Positions 1-7,498 of a stretch of DNA of 12,881 nt are shown here, in pieces. The notes under the pieces were generated by a model that was not told where the DNA came from, did not search any database, and was given only the letters and a program-made list of their open reading frames with translations. This DNA comes from Eimeria necatrix. Lineage: Eukaryota > Apicomplexa > Conoidasida > Eucoccidiorida > Eimeriidae. The stretch is taken from positions 1 through 12,881 of the forward strand of contig NW_013651820.1 in the NCBI RefSeq assembly GCF_000499385.1. The letters are read 5' to 3'. The position numbers and the translations under genes were made by a program. Numbering within the stretch: the first letter of the stretch is position 1; each line of letters begins with the position of its first letter.

Positions 1-60
<60 letters not shown>
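1..60. repeat. (AGC)n trinucleotide run at left edge
   Basis: Twenty uninterrupted AGC units, continuing beyond the window. In the dehydrogenase frame this would be poly-Cys, which is rare in proteins, so the run is probably intronic or the exon ends just before it. Confidence 0.95.
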
Positions 61-63
<3 letters not shown>

Positions 64-247
64 CTTCGGTGGCGACATCCTTGAGCTTCTCCTCGCTGCG
101 GGCCAGCAGCAGCAGCTGGCTAGCTCCCGCCTTGGCTAGCTGGCTAGCCATGGCTTTTCCAATTCCATCAGAGGCCCCTGTTATGAGGGCCCACTCCCCG
201 GGGGCCCCCCAGGGGGCCCCCCGCGGCAGCAGCAGCTGCTGCAGCCG
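59..247 (-). CDS. Short-chain dehydrogenase/reductase, NAD(P)-binding exon (partial, runs off left edge)
   Basis: Read on the minus strand, this exon gives GEWALITGASDGIGKAMA followed by a helix and LLLLARSEEKLKDVATEVR. This is the start of a Rossmann fold: beta-1, the TGxxxGIG dinucleotide-binding loop (the Gly codons fall near 161-178), alpha-B, then beta-2 with an Arg-Ser that in this family usually favours NADP(H). The G-E-W-A-L-I-T-G-A-S-D-G-I-G-K wording is closest to the 3-ketoacyl-CoA reductase / 17-beta-HSD type 12 group, which reduces 3-oxoacyl-CoA during very-long-chain fatty acid elongation at the ER. The substrate is inferred. No in-frame Met precedes the block; a TAA lies at 284-286, so an upstream exon is required. 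A CTG-rich tract ending in CAG (248-250) is a good 3' splice site in phase 0; the next CAGs (239-241, 236-238) would also work. After T-E-V-R the frame enters a Cys run (1-58), unlikely as protein, so the exon may end there. The Tyr-x-x-x-Lys active site lies outside the window. Confidence 0.85.
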
Positions 248-799
248 CTGCAGCAGCAGCAGCAGCAGCAGCAGCAGCTTTAATTAATTAATTTAATTAA
301 TTAATTAATTAATTTAATTAAATTAATTAAATTAATTAAATTTAAACAATTTAAATAATTTAAATAATTTAAATAATTTAAAAATTTGATTTAATTAATT
401 TAAATTATTTAAAAGAAATTAAAAAGAAGTTAAAAGCAACAAAAAGAAAAGAGCGCATGCAGCAGCAGCAAACGCTGCAGCAAAAGAAGACAAAAAAGCA
501 AAAAAGTAAAAAGTTGAAAATAAATAAAAGTGAAAATAAAATAAAATAAATAAATAAATAAAAATAAATAAAAGTGAAAATAAAATGAAATAAATAAATA
601 AAAATAAAATAAAATAAAGAGATAAATAAAAGCAAAAAGAGAGACACAAAGAAGCATTCAAGACAAAAAAGGCAGCAGCAACAGCAGCAACAGCAGCAGC
701 AGCTGCAGCAGCAGCAGCTGCAGCTGCAGCAGCTGCAGCAGCAGCAGCTGCAGCTGCAGCAGCTGCAGCAGCAGCAGCAGCAGCAGCAGCAGCGCCTAC
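248..799 (-). other. Predicted intron of the dehydrogenase gene
   Basis: On the minus strand it starts GTAGGC and ends in a CTG-rich tract with CTGCAG. It contains a mixed CAG/CTG run (661-793), a purine-rich AAATAAA block (about 507-640, with a 21-bp segment at 521-541 repeated at 566-586) and a TTAA/ATTTAAAT block (281-420). All of these are unlike the flanking exons. Stops occur in the AT-rich block. Confidence 0.55.
281..420. repeat. AT-only block of TTAATTAA / ATTTAAAT units
   Basis: About 140 bp made almost entirely of overlapping TTAATTAA, AATTTAAATT and AAATTTAAAC units, many of them palindromic. Similar sequence recurs near 8495-8600, so this is a dispersed AT-rich element type. It lies inside the predicted intron. 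Confidence 0.85.
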
Positions 800-952
800 C
801 TTTCCGCCGTAGCAGCAAAGAGTCACGAAAGCAAATATGAGCCGCAGCGCAGCAGCAGCAGCCAGCAGCAAAAGGAGACAAGACATGAAGGGGCAAGCAG
901 CAAGCCGCTGCAGCAGCTGCTGGCAGCAGGCGCAGTGTGGGGCCGACCACAT
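800..952 (-). CDS. Probable first exon of the dehydrogenase: N-terminal membrane anchor
   Basis: Minus strand, 51 codons from ATG (950-952) to AAG (800-802). It encodes a short polar start, a hydrophobic stretch with a Leu/Ala core, then L-R-L-I-F-A-F-V-T-L-C-C-Y-G-G-K. Immediately after the last Lys codon comes GTAGGC (794-799), so the junction AAG|GTAGGC is a strong 5' splice site. Its phase is 0, the same phase as the acceptor at 248-250 that opens the Rossmann exon. HSD17B12-type reductases have an N-terminal membrane segment about 20 to 50 residues before GEWA(V/L)(V/I)TG, and the spliced product would have this layout. The pairing of the two exons is inferred from strand, phase, spacing and topology. 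An upstream ATG is possible, because CAG repeats keep the frame open. Confidence 0.6.
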
Positions 953-956
953 TGTT

Positions 957-991
<35 letters not shown>

Positions 992-1098
992 GGCAGCAGC
1001 AGCTAGCCGGGACAAAGGGAGAAACGGGCGGCGAAGCACGCAGGTGCCAACGAACTCCTGCTGCTGCTGCTGCTGCTGCTGCAGTGGGAGACGGAAGA

Positions 1099-1133
<35 letters not shown>

Positions 1134-1291
1134 TGGAACAGAAACACGCAGAAGACACGGAGGCAGCAGGTTCTACAGCTACACACACTCTTGCTGCTGC
1201 TGCTGCTGCTGCTGCCGATGCTACCGCTGCTGCTGCTGCAGCAACACGAGCGCCAGCAGCCAGCGACAGAGCAGCGGCAGCAGCAGCAGCA

Positions 1292-1324
<33 letters not shown>

Positions 1325-1426
1325 TTCAGTTATGTGAGGGACTCGAAGCTACACAGCCGATGAGACGGTGACAGCGAGTGTGTTGCTGCTGCTGCTGCTC
1401 CTTCTTCCTTGGGAACTTTAACAGTT
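957..1426. repeat. Repeat-rich upstream region of the dehydrogenase gene
   Basis: A succession of CAG runs (957-990, 1275-1323) and CTG runs (1058-1082, 1100-1132, 1192-1215, 1382-1400) separated by short unique pieces. Every frame that stays open gives only Gln/Ala/Ser/Leu/Cys runs, with no recognisable protein block. It would hold the promoter and 5' UTR of the minus-strand dehydrogenase. No defined promoter motif was identified. Confidence 0.7.
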
Positions 1427-1458
1427 TTTAGGGTTTAGGGTTTAGGGTTTAGGGTTTA
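1426..1458 (+). repeat. Interstitial telomere-like repeat (TTTAGGG)4
   Basis: Four direct copies of TTTAGGG plus a trailing TTTA. This is the heptamer used as telomere repeat in Eimeria and Toxoplasma (established knowledge). It lies between the divergently oriented dehydrogenase and endonuclease genes. Confidence 0.95.
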
Positions 1459-1821
1459 ACAGCAAGCACACTTATCCCCTTTTTCAAATGCTCGAGGCGA
1501 GGCAGTCTGCCAGCTGCTGCTGCTGCTGCTGCTGCTGCAGCAGCAGCAGGGCGGCGGGGGACGGCAGGGCTGTGCTGCTGCTGCAGCAGACCGATTGTGG
1601 CGCTGCGCTGCAGCGCCGTTTGCTGCTGCTGCTGCTGCTGCTGCTTCTAATTAAAGTTTATTTTATTATTTAATTTTACTTTTAAATAAATAATTTGCAA
1701 AGAAGGCTGCAGCGGGCCTTCCCCAGGCCTCTCATCCCTGCTGCTGCTCGCGCTGCTGCTGCTCGCGCATCCCTGCTGCTGCTGCTGCTGAAGGAGGCGC
1801 TGCAGCAGCGAGAAGCTCCGC
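1459..1821. other. Region upstream of the SEN2-like ORF, possibly holding its 5' exon(s)
   Basis: It contains a CTG-to-CAG switch (about 1515-1549), a short mixed piece, a CTG run (1620-1644), an AT-rich stretch with intron-like composition (1648-1695) and a GC-rich CTG segment. The endonuclease frame is closed by TGA at 1789-1791. Several CTG-rich tracts ending in CAG, for example at 1803-1805, could serve as 3' splice sites. I could not recognise the N-terminal domain here. Confidence 0.5.
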
Positions 1822-1948
1822 ATGAACCAGCAGCAGCAGCAGCAGCAGCAGCGGCAGCAGCAGCTAGCTGCCCTGCGCCTCGCGCTGCAGCAGCGGGGCT
1901 GGCGGCCGCGGGACGGGGCGCAGTACGGCGTAGACTTGCTGCTCTACA

Positions 1949-1984
<36 letters not shown>

Positions 1985-2172
1985 AGAGCTGCAGCAGCAG
2001 CAGCAGCAGCAGCAGCAAGATCAAGGGTGTGGGGCAGCAGCACTGCCAACACGCTCCCTTCCTGCTGCTGCTGCTGGACCCCACAGTCAGCTGCAGGAGA
2101 GTCAGCGGAGCAGCAAGACTGGCCAATTCTGTGGGCAAAGAGCTGCTGCTGGCAGTAGCGCAGCAGGGGCCT

Positions 2173-2209
<37 letters not shown>

Positions 2210-2343
2210 GACCAGCTGCAGCAGCTGCAGCAGCAGAGGCGTCGGCATCTCCAGCAGCAGCCCAAAGGGCGATTGCAGCAGCAGCACCGGCGACAGCAGC
2301 ATTAGCATCTGCAGCAGCAGCAACAGCAGCAGCGACAACAACT

Positions 2344-2379
<36 letters not shown>

Positions 2380-2451
2380 CCTGCTGCAGCTTGTTTGTCT
2401 TTTCGGCTTCTGCGGGTGCGGCGCTTTGTGCCCTGGAGTCTGCAGAAGTGA
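1822..2451 (+). CDS. SEN2: tRNA-splicing endonuclease catalytic subunit, SEN2-like (C-terminal domain; 5' end uncertain)
   Basis: This subunit cuts intron-containing pre-tRNAs in the nucleus. The block at residues 16-42 (A-L-R-L-A-L-Q-Q-R-G-W then G-A-Q-Y-G-V-D-L-L-L-Y) matches the family signature (x-R-G-W-x-x-x-x-G-x-K-Y-G-x-D-F-L-L-Y). It is followed by Q-H-A-P-F and by N-S-V-G-K-E-L-L-L-A. The catalytic triad is visible as Tyr42 (1945-1947), His77 (2050-2052) and Lys106 (2137-2139). The C-terminal F-R-L-L-R-V-R-R-F-V-P-W fits the last beta strand plus R-W-V-P of SEN2 better than SEN34. Ser runs (45-53, 58-65) fill the loop between Tyr and His, and a long Ala-rich stretch (about 112-192) fills the loop before the last strand. 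The usual N-terminal domain is missing. The ATG used here is only the first in frame after a TGA at 1789, so an upstream exon is likely. UTP11 follows 252 bp downstream on the same strand. Confidence 0.8.
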
Positions 2452-2461
2452 CCCAGTTATT

Positions 2462-2480
2462 AATTTAATTTTAATTTAAT

Positions 2481-2539
<59 letters not shown>

Positions 2540-2552
2540 TTTTATTTATTTG
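2462..2552. repeat. (ATTT)n microsatellite
   Basis: About 20 ATTT/TTTA units, nearly perfect at 2481-2542, directly after the endonuclease stop codon. It makes up the first part of the short spacer before UTP11. The rest of the spacer (2553-2703) is GC-rich and ends in CTG/CCG runs right up to the UTP11 start. Confidence 0.95.
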
Positions 2553-2703
2553 CTTCTCTTTAAGTCCATTTGCTGCTGCTTCTCCTGCCATTGAGCTGCG
2601 TGGAAACCCCGCCTGCCCCCCCGGCGCCTCTCTGCTGCTGCTGCTGCTGCTGCCGCTGCTGCTGCTGCTGCTGCCGCTGCTGCTGCTGCTGCTGCTGCTG
2701 AAG

Positions 2704-3314
2704 ATGGCTTCTTTGAAGAATTTGGTGCGGCGGCGGAGCTACAAAGAAAGGGGGCAGCAGCAGCAGCGGCAGCAGCAGCGGGGGTTTCTGGAGAAGAAGC
2801 AAGACTGGCAGCAGCGGGCCCGGAGGTACCAGCAGCAGCAGCAGCTGCTGCAGCAGCTAGCTGAAAAAGCAAGAGCAGCAAACCCTCAGGAGTTTAGCTG
2901 CGACTTCTTCAGGATTCGCCAGGAGGGGGGCCCCCTGGGGGCCCCCCGCAGCAAAGAAGGGGGGGTTTTGCTGCTGGCTGAGAGGGATGCTGCTGCTGCT
3001 GTTGCTGCTGCTGCTGCCAAGTCCCCTGCTGCTGCAGCAGCAGCAGCAGCAGACGCCCTCCGCGCCGCAGCCCGCAGCAGCTTCGTCTCCCGGCGCAGCC
3101 ACAGGAAGCAGCAGCAGACCAAGAAGCAGCTGCTGCTGCTGCAGCAGCGGGCCACCACAACTGCTGCTGCGCTGCTGCAGCTCAAGCAGCAAACTCTCCA
3201 AAAGAGACTCAAAGGAGCAGCAGCAAATCTGTCTCAGGGTTTTGCTGCTGCAGCAAAGAGGCAGCACTGTTTCCTCGAGTCAGACACAGAAGCAGCAGAC
3301 TCCGACGAAGAACC

Positions 3315-3351
<37 letters not shown>

Positions 3352-3437
3352 GCAGCAGCAGCAGCAGATACGTCGGACGAGAGTGAGAGCGAGTCCGAGT
3401 GCCGCTGGATGCAGCTGGCTAAGAAGCCAAAGGGGAA

Positions 3438-3490
<53 letters not shown>

Positions 3491-3537
3491 GGAGCAGCGG
3501 TTCGGCCAGCGAGGCGGAGAGCGAAGCAGCAAACGAA

Positions 3538-3569
<32 letters not shown>

Positions 3570-3747
3570 AGCGTTTCAGAGTATGCACAAGACGCTGCTG
3601 CATGCGAAGCGGCTGCAGCAGCTGCAGCAGCAGCTGCAGCAGCAAAGCGACAGCCAAAAGAAAGGCCGCAGCAAACAGCTGCTGCTGCAGCAGCCCAATG
3701 GAAAGAAAACTAAAGTCACAAAGTGGTTTGCAGAAAGAAAAAAATAA
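2704..3747 (+). CDS. UTP11: UTP11, U3 snoRNA-associated SSU processome protein
   Basis: UTP11 is a nucleolar component of the small-subunit processome and is needed for early 18S pre-rRNA cleavages with U3 snoRNA. The N-terminus M-A-S-L-K-N-L-V-x-R-R-x-Y-K-E-R-G-Q, then G-F-L-E-K-K-x-D-W-x-x-R-A-R, then K-A-R-A-A-N-P-Q-E-F is the diagnostic conserved block of the family. The C-terminus K-V-T-K-W-F-A-E-R-K-K matches the usual basic tail with its K-W. The start is fixed by this N-terminus, and AAGATGG is a good context. It is 347 residues against roughly 250 in human and yeast. The excess is Gln, Ala and Ser runs, notably Gln (3316-3351), Ala (3442-3486) and Ser (3541-3567), plus an acidic S/D/E stretch (about residues 221-232). 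It reads as a single exon. Telomere-like repeats begin 10 bp after the TAA. Confidence 0.93.
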
Positions 3748-3756
3748 AGCAGCCCC

Positions 3757-3882
3757 AGGGTTTAGGGTTTAGGGTTTAGGGTTTAGGGTTTGGGGTTTAG
3801 GGTTTGGCAGCTGCGGCCACGCCAGGGGCCGCCTGCCGAGGGTTTAGGGTTTAGGGTTTAGGGTTTAGGGTTTAGGGTTTAG
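3757..3882 (+). repeat. Two interstitial telomere-like tracts (TTTAGGG)n
   Basis: The first tract (3757-3806) has about seven units, two of them changed to TTTGGGG or TTTGG. A GC-rich spacer (3807-3838) follows. The second tract (3839-3882) has about six perfect units. Both read TTTAGGG on the plus strand. They must be transcribed in the UTP11 3' UTR unless its polyadenylation site lies within the first few bases after the stop. Confidence 0.95.
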
Positions 3883-3956
3883 AGACAGAGAGCAGCTCTC
3901 GTCTCTCCCCGGAAGCCCAAAGGGACAACCTCGGAACGGCCATTCTTTTCTCTTTC

Positions 3957-4012
<56 letters not shown>

Positions 4013-4066
4013 TGCAGCAGCAGCAGCAGCAGCAGCAGCAACTGCAGCAGCAGCAGCAGCAGAGAG
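3957..4066. repeat. CAG run with CAA-CTG interruptions
   Basis: A run of about 35 CAG units broken twice by CAACTGCAG, at 4009-4017 and 4039-4047. It is open on both strands as Ala, Gln, Leu or Cys, with no flanking protein-like sequence, so it is called as a repeat only. Confidence 0.9.
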
Positions 4067-4117
4067 CAGTGCACGCGTAGCCGCTGGCACTGAGTCTCCC
4101 CAAGTAGTAAGGGGTTG

Positions 4118-4450
4118 CACAGCTAGCTAGCCACCTAGCTAGCTAGCTAGCCAGCCAGCTAGCCAGCTCACTAACCACCCAGCTATCCACCTAGCTAGCT
4201 AGTTAGTTAGCCGAGCTACTTATCTTACCAGCTAGCTAGATAGATAGCCATCTAGCTAGCTAGCTAGCCATTTAGTTAGCTTGCTAGCTAGCCATTTAGC
4301 TAGCTTGCTAGCTAGCCATTTAGCTAGCTTGCTAGCTAGCCATTTAGCTAGCTAGCTAGCTGCGTGGCCTTGGCTGCAGGTGGAGAGGCAGCAGCAGAGC
4401 TGCGCAGCACAGCAGCAAAACGCCAGCTAGCTAGCTAGCTAGCTAGCTAG
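4118..4450. repeat. GCTA tetranucleotide block 1, with a 24-bp higher-order repeat
   Basis: Dense CTAG/GCTAGC units interrupted by CCA, CCATTTA or TTGCTAGC. Between about 4264 and 4360 there are four copies of a 24-bp unit, AGCCATTTAGCTAGCTTGCT plus AGCT, with point differences in the first and last copies. A short unique piece (about 4362-4422) separates this from a final GCTA run (4424-4450). TAG stops are frequent in most frames. No gene. Confidence 0.92.
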
Positions 4451-4474
4451 TGGGGCTCAGGCTGGCTGCTGCTG

Positions 4475-4832
4475 TTGCTGTTGTTGCTCTTTTTGCTGCT
4501 GCTGCAGCTTCTACTTTTGTTGCTGCAGCTGCCGCATCTCCCTTTGCTGCTGCTGCTGCTTCTCCCTTTGCTGCTGCTGTTGCAGCTTCTCCCTCTGTTG
4601 CTGCTGCTGCTTCTCCCTCTGCTACTGCTGCTGCTTCTCCCTCTGCTGCGGCTGCTGCTGCAACCTTTCCTGCAGCTGCTGCTGCTTCTCTCTTTGCTGC
4701 TGCTGCTTCTCCCTTTTCTGCTTTACCGCAGCTGTTGCTGCTTCTCCCTTTGCTGCTGCTGCTGCTGCCTCTCCCTTTGCTGCTGCTGCTGCCTCTCCCT
4801 TTGCTGCTGCTGCTGCTTCTCCCTCAAGTGAT
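4475..4832. repeat. CTG array punctuated by CTTCTCCC(T)TTGCTG
   Basis: About eleven copies of a pyrimidine-rich word (CTTCTCCCTTTGCTG and close variants) alternate with CTG runs, mostly at spacings that are multiples of three. The plus strand has an open frame from ATG 4450 to a stop at 4885-4887 (145 residues, S-P-F-A-A-A-A repeats). The minus strand gives R-E-K-Q-Q-Q-Q repeats with stops. Neither has a non-repeat block to support a gene. A secreted or coiled-coil repeat protein cannot be excluded. Confidence 0.8.
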
Positions 4833-4867
4833 CCCGGCCCAGGTGCGTGCTGCAGCCAGCTGGCTAA

Positions 4868-5131
4868 AAAACGAGCTAGCTAGCTAGCCACTTAGCTAGC
4901 TAGCCAGCTAGCTAGCTAGCCAGCTAGCTAGCTAACCAGCTAGCTAGCTAACCAGCTAGCTAGCTAACCAGCTAGCTAGCCAGCTAGCCAGCTAGCCAGC
5001 TAGCTAACCAGCTGGCTAGCTAGCTAACCAGCTAGCTAGCCAGCTAGCCAGCTAGCTAGCTAGCTAACCAGCTGGCTAGCCAGCTAGCTAGCTAGCTAAC
5101 CAGCTAGCCAGCTAGCTAGCTAGCTAGCCAA
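4868..5131. repeat. GCTA tetranucleotide block 2
   Basis: Repeats of GCTAGCTAGC with regularly placed CCA, mostly as the unit CCAGCTAGCTAGCTAA (16 bp) or CCAGCTAG (8 bp). It ends 20 bp before the stop codon of the minus-strand secreted-protein gene, so it probably forms or abuts that gene's 3' UTR. It is the mate of the block at 4118-4450 but lacks the TTGCTAGC variant. Confidence 0.92.
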
Positions 5132-5151
5132 TTAGTGTGTGAGTTGCTGCT

Positions 5152-5737
5152 TTAGTCTCTGTGAAGCATCCTGAGGTCTGTGGGTCTTTGTGTCTTTGCT
5201 CCGCCGTAGGACGCGGGCCTTTCTGCTGCTGCTGCACCTGCTGCTGCTGCTCCTGCTGCTGCTGCTGCTGCTGCTGGCTGCACAGGGCTCACAGGCAGTT
5301 CCCCCTCAAGTCCCAAGTCCAATCTTAGGGCCCCCTCGGCCCCCCTGGGTTCACTTTGGAACCCCGAGGGGGCCCCCTGGGGGTCCCCTATAGGGATGGG
5401 GGCCCTTACTGTGGGGGCCCCCTGGGGGCCCCCTGTGGGGGCGGGCCGGGGGGGGCCCCCCAGGACCCTTCTGGAGACTTCTGGGGAGGCCCCTGGGGAC
5501 CCCACAAAGACGATCCCAGACGATCCCAGGGGTCGGGGGCCCTTGAGGGGGGCCCCCGGGGGCCCCACCTGCAGCAGCAGCTGGCTGCGTTTGAGGGGGG
5601 TTTTAGGGGGGCCCCCCTGGGGATCGGGATCGGCTTTGCTGGGATCGTCTCCCGGAGGCGATCCCGCGGGGGGCCCCTCGGGAGCAGCAGCAGCTGGGGG
5701 GCCCTCTGCTGCTGCTGCAGGGGAGTGGGGAGGCTCA

Positions 5738-5781
<44 letters not shown>

Positions 5782-5878
5782 GGGTTGGTCTTCTGCTGCT
5801 GCGGCGGGCCGGTCCCCCTCCTCCGCTGCTGCTGCTGGGCGGTCCTGGGCCGCTGCTGCGCTCTGCTGCCCCGCCTCC

Positions 5879-5934
<56 letters not shown>

Positions 5935-7028
5935 GGGCTGGCTGCGCACGGCGTCGCTGAGCCTTTTGAGGGCCTCTTCTGCCCTTTTCTTTCTTTGCTG
6001 CCACTTTGCTGCTGCTCTGTTGAGTTCTTTCATTTGCTGCTGGTCCAGAGTTGCTGCTGCTGCTGCTGCAGTCTCCTGCAGCACCTGCAGGTAGGCCTCC
6101 GCCCGCCGCCGAGTTGCTGCTGCTGCAGTCTCCAAAGCCAAAACTGCTGCTGCTCTTTGCTGCTCCAGCTGCTGCAGCACTTGGGGGCTGATGGCCTTCC
6201 CTGCAGCAGCACTTTGCAGTGCTGCTGCTTCTGCTGCAGTGCGCTGCAGCGCAGCAGCTTCCAGGGGCCCCAGGGGCCTCAGGGGGGCCCCCCGGGGGGG
6301 GGGGCCCCCCGGGGGGCCCCCCTTTCCCGCCAGGGGCCCCCTCGGCGGGTGGGCCCTATAAAAGGCCTCAGTGAACTCCTGGGGCCCCATTTGAAGGGCC
6401 TCTTGGGCCTCCGCAAGGGCCCCCAAAGCTTGCTTCTTTGCTGCCTCCACTGCAGCAGAGGGGGCCCCCCCGGGGGCCCCCTCGGGGCCCCCCCCGGGGG
6501 CCCCCTGGGGGGCCCCCTCGGGGGCCCCCCCGGGGGCCCCCTCGGGGGCCCCCCCGGGGGGCCCCCCTGGGGGGCCCCCCGAGTCTTGGGCCTTTTGGGC
6601 CTCCTCAACTGCAGCAGCCCAAATGTCAATGGACTCCATTAGCTGCTGCAGCCGCAAATTAATAAAAGACTTTCTTTGGGATTGCTGCTGTGGGGTCTCA
6701 GCAGCAAAAGCCCGGGGGGGCTTCGGGGGCCCCTGGGGGCCCCCAGAGGGGGGGGCCCCCTCGGGGGGGGCCCCCTCGGGGGCCCCCTGGGGGGCCCCCT
6801 GGGGGGCCCCCTCTGCAGTCTCTCCTTCAGACTCTTCTGAAGGTGCCCCCGGGGGGGCCCCCTGGGGCCCCTGGGGGGCCCCCTTGGGGCCCTTCTTGGG
6901 GGCCCCCCTGCGGCGGAAACCCTTGAAGAGGTGCAGCGGGAAAGAAACGCGTTTTTTCTTTTTTGGGTTTTTGTCTTTTGCTTTTGCTGCTTTTACCTTT
7001 TTGCTGCTGCTCCGGGGGGCCCCCCGTT

Positions 7029-7071
<43 letters not shown>

Positions 7072-7156
7072 TGAGTCCCCGTAAAAGGCCTGCAGCTGTC
7101 TCCAAACTGTAGCAAAAGTGTCTCCAACCAGCATGTCCCAGGCCCGCTCGGGGGCC

Positions 7157-7196
<40 letters not shown>

Positions 7197-7328
7197 CTGA
7201 TGCAGTTGCTGCTGCTGCTGCTGCTGCAGGCGCTGCTGCTGCGGGAGCCGCTGCAGCAGCGAGTGGAACTAGCGCGAGTTGCTGCTGCTCTGGCGCCGCC
7301 TCTGCTGCTGCTGCTGCTGCCGGCAGCA

Positions 7329-7368
<40 letters not shown>

Positions 7369-7449
7369 GGGGGCTGCAGCAGCAGCAAGCTGCGCCCAAA
7401 AGAGACACAAGGCCGCCGCAGCAGCAACGCAGCAGGCTCGCCGGGCCAT
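5152..7449 (-). CDS. Predicted secreted low-complexity protein, 765 residues, no recognised domain
   Basis: The ATG (7447-7449) is followed by M-A-R-R-A-C-C-V, a hydrophobic core and A-A-A-A-A-P, a good signal peptide with cleavage near residue 26. Non-repeat blocks support a real protein. A-W-D-M-L-V-G-D-T-F-A-T-V-W-R-Q-L-Q-A-F-Y-G lies at about 103-124. A basic K-K-K-K-R-V-S-F-P-L-H-L-F-K-G-F-R-R-R block lies at about 160-180. A helical stretch around Met271 contains F-I-N-L-R-L-Q-Q-L-M-E-S-I-D-I-W. Q-E-F-T-E-A-F-Y-R-A-H lies just after Met354. A helical, likely coiled-coil stretch covers about 395-500, with W-Q-Q-R-K-K-R-A-E-E-A-L-K-R-L. Between them lie Ala and Gln runs and Gly/Ala/Pro repeats (G-A-P-E-G-A-P-Q) encoded by G5C5 DNA. 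The last 260 residues are Ala/Pro-rich. No transmembrane segment, Cys-rich motif or catalytic site is seen. Function is unknown. A coccidian-specific secretory or matrix protein is a guess. Introns inside the repeats are possible. TAA stop at 5152-5154. Confidence 0.55.
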
Positions 7450-7498
7450 TGGCGTTCAGGTGTACGTACACCGCAGCGCAAAGTGTGGGGTCCTCCGG

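Noticed and set aside
69..287. Plus-strand frame of 72 codons with Ser- and Pro-rich translation
   Set aside because: It is the antisense shadow of the SDR Rossmann exon, which carries a recognisable TGxxxGIG motif on the minus strand.
837..1371. Overlapping plus-strand open frames rich in Ala, Gln and Cys
   Set aside because: They are translations of CAG/CTG runs with no non-repeat block, and they overlap the membrane-anchor exon on the other strand.
1426..1458. Telomere-like repeats taken as a true chromosome end
   Set aside because: Genes lie on both sides and the tract is only four units long, so it is interstitial.
1695..2468. Second plus-strand open frame of 257 codons over the endonuclease
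   Set aside because: It overlaps the SEN2-like frame out of phase and lacks the Tyr/His/Lys motifs; its upstream part could be exon sequence but nothing shows it.
2546..3267. Minus-strand open frames opposite UTP11
   Set aside because: They are shadows of a confidently identified plus-strand gene.
3865..4120. Three overlapping minus-strand frames (Leu, Ala or Cys runs)
   Set aside because: One CAG run is open in all three frames, with no conserved flanks.
5356..6642. Plus-strand open frame of 428 codons rich in Cys and Gly
   Set aside because: It is opposite the secreted-protein gene and has long Cys and Gly-Pro runs; the minus strand has a signal peptide and unique blocks, so it is preferred.
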